Positions 1-6,656 of a DNA stretch of 64,000 bases are shown piece after piece. The notes below the pieces were generated by a model. That model was not told the DNA's origin, ran no database searches, and saw only the letters and a program-made list of their open reading frames with translations. Position 1 is the first letter of the stretch. Each line of letters starts with the position of its first letter. Origin of the DNA: Clostridia bacterium (lineage in GTDB: Bacteria; Bacillota; Clostridia; Christensenellales; Aristaeellaceae); assembly GCA_017395065.1 (NCBI GenBank), contig JAFPWH010000046.1:1-64000 (forward strand). The letters are read 5' to 3'. A program made the position numbers and the translations under genes.

Positions 1-1
1 C

Positions 2-163
2 GACTTCTATACGGAGCAGCTGCAGAACTACTACATCACCGGGCACGTCACCTGGTCGCAGGCGATCCTCGAATCCTACTTCGGCGTCGGCATGCCCGAA
101 GTGGAGGAAGAGGGGGAAGGCGAGGACTTCGGCGACGACGAAATGGAAATCTTCGACGACTGA
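2..163 (+). CDS. 3' end of an unidentified protein with acidic tail (partial)
   Basis: Only the last 53 codons are in the window, read in the frame that opens at base 2 and stops with TGA at 161-163. The visible piece contains the motif YYITGHVTWSQAILESYFGV, followed by a strongly acidic, glycine-containing tail ending in EIFDD. It is followed directly by a good intrinsic terminator, which supports a real gene end. I do not recognise the family. The acidic tail is typical of some cytosolic proteins but says nothing firm about function. Confidence 0.7.
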   Translation, partial: DFYTEQLQNYYITGHVTWSQAILESYFGVGMPEVEEEGEGEDFGDDEMEIFDD

Positions 164-178
164 TCCCGCCACGTATCA

Positions 179-217
179 GCCACCCATTCCCGCTTGCACG
201 GGGTGGGTGGCTTTTTT
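179..217 (+). terminator. Intrinsic terminator of the partial gene
   Basis: An 8-bp stem GCCACCCA/TGGGTGGC (179-186 with 204-211) has an inner CCCG/CGGG extension and is followed by a run of six T. It lies 15 bases after the stop at 163. Confidence 0.85.
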
Positions 218-238
218 GTGCCGGGCATGGTTCAATTC

Positions 239-266
239 TTGCATGTGAAAGTATGTTGTTTATAAT
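239..266 (+). promoter_or_regulatory. Orphan sigma-A-type promoter
   Basis: TTGCAT (239-244), a 16-bp spacer and TATAAT (261-266) face right. The region around it carries the direct repeat ATGTTGTTTATA in two copies. No plus-strand gene follows before the antisense tRNA genes, so any transcript would be a short noncoding RNA of about 110 nt ending near the GC-rich hairpin at 342-381. Sequence match only. Confidence 0.4.
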
Positions 267-334
267 GTTGTTTATAGCGCGTAATTATACAAAATAGAGA
301 CGAATTAGGGGAAAAACTGCGAATGGCGCGAAGA

Positions 335-381
335 CAAAAATAACCCCGCAATCGCCTTATTTTATGGGCTTTTGCGGGGTT
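335..381 (-). terminator. Terminator downstream of the tRNA-Ser pair
   Basis: Inverted repeat AACCCCGCAA (342-351) with TTGCGGGGTT (372-381). Read on the minus strand it is followed by a T-rich stretch (bases 341-335 complemented), as expected for the end of the two-tRNA transcript. It could also stop the short plus-strand transcript from 266. Confidence 0.7.
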
Positions 382-385
382 TCAG

Positions 386-474
386 CGGAGAAGCCGGGAT
401 TTGAACCCGGGCGGCGGTTATCCCACCCTACTCCCTTAGCAGGGGAGCCCCTTCGGCCTCTTGGGTACTTCTCC
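386..474 (-). tRNA. tRNA-Ser (GCT)
   Basis: The reverse complement folds as a class II tRNA. The acceptor is GGAGAAG/CTTCTCC with discriminator G, the anticodon arm is CCCTGCTAAGGG with anticodon GCT, there is a long variable arm, and the T-loop is GGTTCAAATCC. The 3' CCA is not encoded. Reads AGC/AGU codons. Confidence 0.95.
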
Positions 475-490
475 ACAGCCGAAGACATAA

Positions 491-576
491 CGGAGAGAGA
501 GGGATTCGAACCCCCGGTGCCTTTCGACATCACTGGTTTTCAAGACCAGCGCCTTCAACCACTCGGCCATCTCTCC
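491..576 (-). tRNA. tRNA-Ser (TGA)
   Basis: The reverse complement has acceptor GGAGAGA/TCTCTCC with discriminator G, anticodon stem-loop CTGGTCTTGAAAACCAG with anticodon TGA, a long variable arm typical of serine tRNA, and T-loop GGTTCGAATCC. CCA is not encoded. It is first in the two-tRNA transcript made from the promoter at 594-622. Confidence 0.95.
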
Positions 577-593
577 TCGAACCAGTATTTGTT

Positions 594-622
594 ATTATAC
601 AGGACAAAGCGCGTTTTGTCAA
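594..622 (-). promoter_or_regulatory. Promoter of the tRNA-Ser pair
   Basis: On the minus strand TTGACA (622-617), a 17-bp spacer and TATAAT (599-594) form a perfect sigma-A consensus 18 bases upstream of tRNA-Ser(TGA). This is as expected for strong stable-RNA transcription. Confidence 0.9.
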
Positions 623-690
623 TACCTGCTTTTTTATTTCATTGTAAAACGCGGGGAATGAAATTTGCACAAACTTTTTCGCCGAGTGGC

Positions 691-719
691 TTTACAAATT
701 TCGCCGCTTGTTATACAAT
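691..719 (+). promoter_or_regulatory. Promoter of rhaA
   Basis: TTTACA (691-696), 17-bp spacer, TACAAT (714-719), then a GGAGG ribosome binding site at 737-741 ahead of the ATG at 748. No clear operator is visible. Confidence 0.6.
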
Positions 720-747
720 AGAGTCACAAAAATAACGGAGGTTGATT

Positions 748-2022
748 ATGAGCGCAAACGAAAAGCGGATCCTGACAGGTTTTGAATACGCCAAAGAGGT
801 ATACGCCGAAAAGGGCATCGACGTCGAAAAAGCCATGCAGAAGGCGGCGGGCTTCGCCGTTTCCATGCACTGCTGGCAGGGCGACGACGTCATCGGCCTC
901 GAAGCGGACGCGGGCGGAACGAGCGGCGGCATACAGACCACGGGCAACTATCCCGGCCGCGCGCGCAACGGCGACGAGCTGCGGACAGACTTTTTAAAGG
1001 CTTGCTCCATGATCCCGGGCAAAAAGAAGCTGAACCTGCACGCCAGCTACGCCGAGCTGCACGGCAAAAAGGTGGACCGCGACGCGTACACCGCCGAGGA
1101 CTTTGCCGACTGGATCGCCTTTTCCAAAGAAAACAAAATGCCCCTGGACTTTAACCCGACCTATTTCGGACATCCCAACGTGGCCGACGGCTTCTCCCTG
1201 GCCAGCGCGGACGAGGGCAGACGCAAGTTCTGGGTCGAGCACGGCAAGCGCTGCCGCGAGATCGGCTATGAATTCGCCAAGGCGCAGGGCGAGCCCTGTG
1301 TGATTAACTTCTGGTGTCCGGACGGCTACAAGGACACGCCTGCCGATACAGACAGCCCGAGAGCGCGCCTGGTCAAGAGCCTGGACGAGATTTTCGAGGG
1401 CACGAAGCAGATAAGCAAGGAATACGTGCTGGACGCCGTGGAGAGCAAGCTCTTCGGTATCGGCGTTGAGAGCTACACCGTCGGCTCCAACGAACTCATG
1501 ATGGGCTACGCGCTCAGCCGCGGAAAGCTGCTGACGCTCGATACCGGCCATTTCCATCCCACCGAGCAGGTCTCCGACAAGCTGAGCGCGGTACTGCAGT
1601 ACATCCCCCAGATGCTTCTGCACATCAGCCGCCCCGTAAGATGGGACAGCGACCACGTCGTCACCTGGGATCAGGAGACCAGCCGCATATTCAACGAGAT
1701 CGTCGCCAATCACTACGAGGGCCGCGTGCTGTGCGCGCTGGACTACTTCGACGCCTCCATCAACCGCGTCGCCGCCTGGGTGATCGGCGTAAGGAACGCG
1801 CAGAAGATGCTGCTCAGCGCCTACCTGGCTCCCAACGATAAGCTCAGGGAAGCCGAGTACGCCGGCGACTTCACTTACCGCCTTGCCGCGCAGGAAGAAG
1901 CCAAGAGTATGCCCTTCGGTCCCGTTTGGGACATGTACTGCTTAAAGCAGAACGTGCCCGTGGGCGAAGACTGGATTTGCGAGATCAAACAGTACGAAAA
2001 GGACGTTTTGAGCAAGAGATAA
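748..2022 (+). CDS. rhaA: L-rhamnose isomerase
   Basis: Cytosolic enzyme converting L-rhamnose to L-rhamnulose, the first step of rhamnose catabolism. At 424 residues it matches the family length (about 420). Family hallmarks visible include GGIQTTGNYPGRA near residue 60 and LDTGHFHPTE near residue 265, whose Asp and His are expected to bind the catalytic metal. The start is ATG at 748, six bases after GGAGG. An in-frame TTG at 742 abuts the ribosome binding site and is less likely. The rhamnulokinase and aldolase are not nearby. The gene fits the GH78 rhamnosidase and rhamnogalacturonan esterase elsewhere in the window. Confidence 0.95.
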   Translation: MSANEKRILTGFEYAKEVYAEKGIDVEKAMQKAAGFAVSMHCWQGDDVIGLEADAGGTSGGIQTTGNYPGRARNGDELRTDFLKACSMIPGKKKLNLHASYAELHGKKVDRDAYTAEDFADWIAFSKENKMPLDFNPTYFGHPNVADGFSLASADEGRRKFWVEHGKRCREIGYEFAKAQGEPCVINFWCPDGYKDTPADTDSPRARLVKSLDEIFEGTKQISKEYVLDAVESKLFGIGVESYTVGSNELMMGYALSRGKLLTLDTGHFHPTEQVSDKLSAVLQYIPQMLLHISRPVRWDSDHVVTWDQETSRIFNEIVANHYEGRVLCALDYFDASINRVAAWVIGVRNAQKMLLSAYLAPNDKLREAEYAGDFTYRLAAQEEAKSMPFGPVWDMYCLKQNVPVGEDWICEIKQYEKDVLSKR

Positions 2023-2036
2023 CGCGCGTTACCGAT

Positions 2037-2061
2037 ATGCCCGGGGCAGGCCCTCGGGCAT
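2037..2061. other. Small hairpin between rhaA and rqcH
   Basis: ATGCCCG (2037-2043) pairs with CGGGCAT (2055-2061). There is no T-run after it, so it is a poor terminator. It may only slow read-through from rhaA or protect the 3' end. Confidence 0.35.
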
Positions 2062-2097
2062 TCGTGTGCGAAAAAGCGGCTTTAAGCCGATTTCAAC

Positions 2098-3810
2098 ATG
2101 GACGGAATCACACTGCATTATATGGCGCGGGAGCTGGACGAGCGGCTGACCGGCGCAAGGATCGATAAAATTCAGCAGCCCGAGCGCGACGAGGTGATCC
2201 TCTCCCTGCGCTGCCCGGGCGAAAACGTGTCGCTGCTGATCTCCTGCAGCGCGGGCTGCGAGCGGGTGCATCTGACGCAGACGAAGAAGCTAAGCCCGCT
2301 GGAGCCCGGCGCGCTGTGCATGCTGATGCGAAAGCACCTGCTGGGCGGCCGGATCACGGGCGTAAAGCAGCTGAACGCAGACCGCGTGATCGCAATCACC
2401 GCCGAGCACACCGACGAGCTCGGCGACAGGGGGCAAAAGACCATCCTGTGCGAATTCATGGGCAAGCACTCGAACATTGTGCTGCTCGGCACCGAAGGCC
2501 ACATCCTCGAATGTGCGCGCCACGTCAACGAAACGCTTTCCACCTTCCGCGAGGTGCTGCCGGGGCTGATGTACTCCCCGCCGCCCGCGCACGGGAAAAT
2601 GGATTTCGACACGTTGGACGTGCGCGAAGCCGAAAAGCGCCTTGCCGGGCAGAGCGGCAGGCTGGCCAAAATCATACAGTCCAACATCAGCGGACTGAAC
2701 ATGCTGCTTGCGCAGGAGGCGGCGTTTCGCGTCTGCGGGGACGCGGACGCCTGCACGGACGACGCAGGCATGCTCGCCCCCGCGATCGTAAAAAGCATAA
2801 AGGACATGATCTCTTCTCCCTCTTATGCGATCGTGCAGACGCCGGGCGGCGAGGCGCAGGCGCTGGAGGCGTTCGAATACCTTTCACGGGACGGTTTCGT
2901 GCGCGCAAAATACACGACTCTTTCAGAGGCCGCGGACGCGTTCTACAGCTTGCGGGACGCCCGCGAGCGTATGCGGCAGAAGTCCGCATCCCTCACAAAG
3001 CTCATCAAAAACAATATCGAGCGCGTCGAAAAGAAACTTACGCTTCAGCAGCAGGCCTACGACGACGCCGAAAACAGCGGCGTTTACCGCATCAAGGGCG
3101 AAATGCTGATGGCGAGCCCGTACCTTGTCAAAAAGGGCATGAAGCAGGTATCGCTTCCGAATTACTACGACGAAGCGGGCGGAAGCATCACGGTGGAGCT
3201 CGACGAAAAGAGTGACGCGCAGGGCAACGCGCAGCGCTATTTCAAGCTGTACAAAAAGGCACAGGTCGCAAGAAAGCTCGCCCTGAGCCAGCTGGAGAGC
3301 GGCAGAAGCGAGCTTGACTACCTCGAGGGACAGATGGAAAACCTGTCGCTGTGCACCGACGAAAGCTCGCTTGCGGAGCTTCGCCAGGAGCTGATCAAAA
3401 CCGGCTACATCCGCGAAACGCTCTCACGACGCCAGACGAAGGCCTTGCCCGCGTCGAAGCCGATGGAGTTTTTCGCTCCCGACGGCACGCGCATCCTCGC
3501 GGGGCGCAACAACCTGCAAAACGAATCGCTCACCTTCGGCTCGCAGCCCGAGGAGATCTGGCTGCACGCCAAAAACGTGCCCGGCAGCCACGTAATCATA
3601 AAGAGTGAGACGCCTTCGGACGAGACGCTTCTGTACGCCGCTTCCGTCGCCGCGAGGTATTCAGGCGCGCGCACTTCGCTGAACGTGGAGGTGGACGCGG
3701 CCAGGGCAAAATACGTCAAAAAGCCTTCCGGCGCGCGGCCGGGCTTTGTGAATTATACGCATCAAAGGACGGTCGTTGTCAGGCCGCTCGAGGACAAGAA
3801 CACACTTTGA
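2098..3810 (+). CDS. rqcH: RqcH, ribosome quality control factor (NFACT/Rqc2 family)
   Basis: RqcH binds the 50S subunit that carries a stalled nascent chain and recruits Ala-tRNA to add C-terminal alanine tails for degradation. The 570 residues match the family (older names FbpA, fibronectin-binding). The NFACT-N domain occupies about 1-200, with the conserved Asp-Arg pair at D95-R96 (QLNADRVIAI) that corresponds to the tRNA-contacting DR of Bacillus RqcH. A helical coiled-coil middle runs from about 270 to 430. The C-terminal NFACT-R domain contains EIWLHAKNVPGSHVII. No obvious Shine-Dalgarno precedes the ATG. The RQC partner RqcP is encoded at 49162 in the same window. Confidence 0.92.
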   Translation: MDGITLHYMARELDERLTGARIDKIQQPERDEVILSLRCPGENVSLLISCSAGCERVHLTQTKKLSPLEPGALCMLMRKHLLGGRITGVKQLNADRVIAITAEHTDELGDRGQKTILCEFMGKHSNIVLLGTEGHILECARHVNETLSTFREVLPGLMYSPPPAHGKMDFDTLDVREAEKRLAGQSGRLAKIIQSNISGLNMLLAQEAAFRVCGDADACTDDAGMLAPAIVKSIKDMISSPSYAIVQTPGGEAQALEAFEYLSRDGFVRAKYTTLSEAADAFYSLRDARERMRQKSASLTKLIKNNIERVEKKLTLQQQAYDDAENSGVYRIKGEMLMASPYLVKKGMKQVSLPNYYDEAGGSITVELDEKSDAQGNAQRYFKLYKKAQVARKLALSQLESGRSELDYLEGQMENLSLCTDESSLAELRQELIKTGYIRETLSRRQTKALPASKPMEFFAPDGTRILAGRNNLQNESLTFGSQPEEIWLHAKNVPGSHVIIKSETPSDETLLYAASVAARYSGARTSLNVEVDAARAKYVKKPSGARPGFVNYTHQRTVVVRPLEDKNTL

Positions 3811-3822
3811 GGAGGGGCGCAC

Positions 3823-5631
3823 ATGGTTTTTGAACTGAAGGCGCAGTCGGTCGAAGTGAAGATCGACTACGAAAATGGGCTCGTCACCTGCGTCAGAAAG
3901 GGAAGCGCCTGGCAAATGCTGCTCAGACCCTGGGCTTCACTGAACGGAGGAGCGCGCGTCGAACCGGGAAAGCCGGACAAAAGCTTCCTGATCGAAGCAG
4001 CGACGAGCTTTGACGTGCACGCGGAGTATACGCATCTCGAAGGCACGGAAATGCGCCTTTATACCCGCATCGCACTCGAAAAGATCAGCGGGGATCTTCG
4101 CTTTGAAATACGCGCCGAGGGCGACAAGGCAGGAGAAATCGAATATCTTTGCTTCCCCGGCGCGTGGGAAAGCACGGAAAACGGCCTTTACACCGTGCTG
4201 CCGCGCTCACAGGGCGAACTGATCGCCAATGACAGCCCGCTCACGGTGGACAAGGGCAAGATCTTCGAGCGCACCGCTTTCATGCCCATGTTTGGACAGT
4301 ACACGAACAAAGGCGCGTATCTGGCAGTCTACGAAACGCCCTGGGACGCCTCCTACGATTACGCGTCGGGCAGGGTCACGCCCTTGTGGCGGACGTCGCT
4401 TGGCACGCTGCGCTATCAAAGGCGCATGCTCTACCGCTTTTTGGACGGCGATTACAACGACATCGCGAAGGCCTATCGCACCTATGTGAAGGAGAAGGGG
4501 CAATTGATCACCCTTCGGGCCAAGGCTGCGCTCAACCCAAAGGTGGAACTGCTCTCGGGCTGCCCGGTCATCCATACGGGCATCACCGTGCACATATCGC
4601 CGGATTCGCGCTACTACGTGCCGGACGATCCCGAGCACAACGACCACTTCGTGTCCTTTGACGAAAGGGCCGCGCAGATCAGGCAGCTCAAACGAAAGGG
4701 GCTCAAAAAGGCCTACACGCACTTTGACGGCTGGGGTGTTCGCGGCTACGACAACCTGCACCCGCTGCCGCTGCCGCCAAGTCCCGTCGCGGGCGGCGCC
4801 GAGGGCATGAAGCGCCTGATGGACGCGGTAAAGGAATGCGGCTACCTGTTCGGTATCCACGACCAGTACCGCGATTACTACTACGATTCACCGTTTTTCA
4901 CCTGGGACGAGGCGCGCCAGAACCTGGACGGCTCCCATTCGCACAACCACACCTGGCACGGCGGGCACTACGCCTACCTGTGCGCGGCGAAGGCCGTGGA
5001 ATACGTTCGCAGCAACTATACGAATCTGAAAAGCCTCGGCATTTACCCGGACAGCGCGTATCTGGACGTGTTTTCACTCGCGGAGCTGGATGAATGCTTT
5101 AATCCCCGCCACAAAATGAGCCGCGAGCAGAGCGTCGCCTGCCGCAGGGAATGCCTGGATCTTCTGACCGCGCAGGGAATCATTCCCACCAGCGAAGAGA
5201 CGCTCGACTGCATACTGCCCTCGCAGGTCATGTGCCACCACGCGCCCTTCAACGCCGACGACCTGAGCGACCCTGCCCGCGCGGTCGGCATACCGCTGTT
5301 CAACCTCGTGTATCACGACTGCGTGATCATCCCCTGGATCGGCCTGAAAGGGGAGAAGGGCCAAAGCGGGCTTCCGGACGGCATGAGCACCTACCTCTAC
5401 GCGATGCTCAACGCCGACCCCGTCTACTGCCCGATCGACGCGGATGAAGGCACGATCCGGGATGTGGAACAGGCCTGCGCGCTTTCCGGAAAGCTCATGT
5501 ACACCGAAATGCTCCGCCACGAATTCTTAAGCCCTGACGGCCTCAAGCAGCGCGTCACCTACGCAGACGGCACGGCCGTCGAAGTCGATATGGAAAGGGG
5601 CAGCTGCTCAGTGGAGCCGCCCCGAGCATAG
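3823..5631 (+). CDS. Putative glycoside hydrolase, DUF5696/GH101-129-like TIM barrel
   Basis: A 602-residue protein with no signal peptide. The first 220 residues look like a beta-sandwich, and from about 230 there is a barrel-like domain. Likely active-site blocks are KAYTHFDGWG, FGIHDQYRDYY, PDSAYLDVFS and GIIPTSEE. The order of an Asp in YLDV and a Glu about 40 residues later recalls the nucleophile and acid of GH101/GH129 alpha-N-acetylgalactosaminidases, but this is inferred from pattern only. A ribosome binding site (GAGGAGGGG) lies just after the rqcH stop, 12 bases before the ATG, so it may be co-transcribed with rqcH. Substrate unknown. Confidence 0.6.
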   Translation: MVFELKAQSVEVKIDYENGLVTCVRKGSAWQMLLRPWASLNGGARVEPGKPDKSFLIEAATSFDVHAEYTHLEGTEMRLYTRIALEKISGDLRFEIRAEGDKAGEIEYLCFPGAWESTENGLYTVLPRSQGELIANDSPLTVDKGKIFERTAFMPMFGQYTNKGAYLAVYETPWDASYDYASGRVTPLWRTSLGTLRYQRRMLYRFLDGDYNDIAKAYRTYVKEKGQLITLRAKAALNPKVELLSGCPVIHTGITVHISPDSRYYVPDDPEHNDHFVSFDERAAQIRQLKRKGLKKAYTHFDGWGVRGYDNLHPLPLPPSPVAGGAEGMKRLMDAVKECGYLFGIHDQYRDYYYDSPFFTWDEARQNLDGSHSHNHTWHGGHYAYLCAAKAVEYVRSNYTNLKSLGIYPDSAYLDVFSLAELDECFNPRHKMSREQSVACRRECLDLLTAQGIIPTSEETLDCILPSQVMCHHAPFNADDLSDPARAVGIPLFNLVYHDCVIIPWIGLKGEKGQSGLPDGMSTYLYAMLNADPVYCPIDADEGTIRDVEQACALSGKLMYTEMLRHEFLSPDGLKQRVTYADGTAVEVDMERGSCSVEPPRA

Positions 5632-5633
5632 AA

Positions 5634-5685
5634 GCAAAGCAAAACTGCCGCGGAAAGCTTTCGCTCCGCGGCAGTTTTGCTTTGC
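5634..5685. terminator. Bidirectional terminator between convergent genes
   Basis: A perfect 21-bp stem (5634-5654 with 5665-5685) contains CTGCCGCGG and its complement. The stem ends in A/T-rich arms that give a U-run on both strands. It ends the glycosidase gene on the plus strand and the PHP gene on the minus strand. Confidence 0.9.
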
Positions 5686-5694
5686 CTTCGGTTT

Positions 5695-6618
5695 TCAGCT
5701 CAGCCAGATCGGGTTGGACCAGGCCCGCCTGCCGTTTTCGTCTTCGGCCCAGACCCTCACGTAACTGTAGCCCTCGACCTTCGTTCCGGCGCTCGTGATC
5801 AGTCCGCCGTCCGGGTCGCGCTTCACGTAGGTGGGGCGCAGGCCGTACTTGAACAGTATGCGCTTGCAGGGCGAGGTTTCCACGTGGGCAATGCCGTCCT
5901 CTACGTAAAAATCGTAGATCTCGGGTCCGCAGGAGGAATAGTAGCGGCCTTCGCTGAGCGCCTTCAGCACGCTGTCGACGTTCTTTTCGGCGTTCACCAT
6001 GACCCAGCCGTTGCAGTGATGCTCGATTTCGTGTCCGTCGTCCACGGCCACGCAGTTGATGTGCTTTCCGCGAACCAGCATTTCGTCCCAGATCAGGCCG
6101 TTGTCCGTGTCCATGTCGCACTCGATGGCGCAGCCGCTGTTCCAGATCTCCATCGCAAAGCACCCCTCCAGCTTTTCAAAGCTGCGGGCGGGCGTGCGGC
6201 TCCAGTCCGGATGGCAGTAGAACACGAGGTTGTTCCGGGCGCGCATTTCGTCGACGATGGGCTGAAATTCGCTCTGATCCTGCACGCGGCCGCTTGCAAG
6301 CCGCTCGTCCTGCTTGTAGCCGTTTTTGTCCGCCTCGGGCCCCAGCGCGACTGCATGGAAGCACATGCCGTTTACGTTGTTGATCGACGCGTCCATCTCC
6401 ATGCCCGGCACGATCATCACGCCGCTCTCGGGCGCGAAGTTTTTCAGATTGTAGAACCTGTGATCGGTCAGCGCCAGAAAGTCGTAGCCGTGCGCCGCGT
6501 GCAGAACGATGGTCGCCTCGGGCGACAGCTTGCCGTCCGAGCGCGTGGTGTGGCAGTGCAGACCGCCCTTGAGAAAGTGCTTGTTTTCACCGGTGAACGC
6601 CTGCTGGCGTATGAACAT
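5695..6618 (-). CDS. PHP-domain metal-dependent phosphoesterase
   Basis: A 307-residue PHP protein without signal peptide. Metal-binding motifs appear in order: GLHCHTTRSDG near residue 19, LTDHRF near 50, FYCHPDW near 135, and VDDGHE near 195. The C-terminal 80 residues look like a small beta-sandwich (SYVRVWAEDENGRRAW). This two-domain form is common in carbohydrate gene clusters of gut Firmicutes and Bacteroidetes, but substrates are mostly unknown. It starts 38 bases after the GH94 stop with a GGGGGC ribosome binding site, so the two are probably one operon. Confidence 0.8.
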   Translation of the reverse strand: MFIRQQAFTGENKHFLKGGLHCHTTRSDGKLSPEATIVLHAAHGYDFLALTDHRFYNLKNFAPESGVMIVPGMEMDASINNVNGMCFHAVALGPEADKNGYKQDERLASGRVQDQSEFQPIVDEMRARNNLVFYCHPDWSRTPARSFEKLEGCFAMEIWNSGCAIECDMDTDNGLIWDEMLVRGKHINCVAVDDGHEIEHHCNGWVMVNAEKNVDSVLKALSEGRYYSSCGPEIYDFYVEDGIAHVETSPCKRILFKYGLRPTYVKRDPDGGLITSAGTKVEGYSYVRVWAEDENGRRAWSNPIWLS

Positions 6619-6656
6619 AGCGAAAGCCCCCTTATCGTGATTGATATGTGAACGCT

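Noticed and set aside
364-735. Plus-strand 123-residue reading frame
   Set aside because: It covers both tRNA-Ser genes on the antisense strand and has no ribosome binding site.
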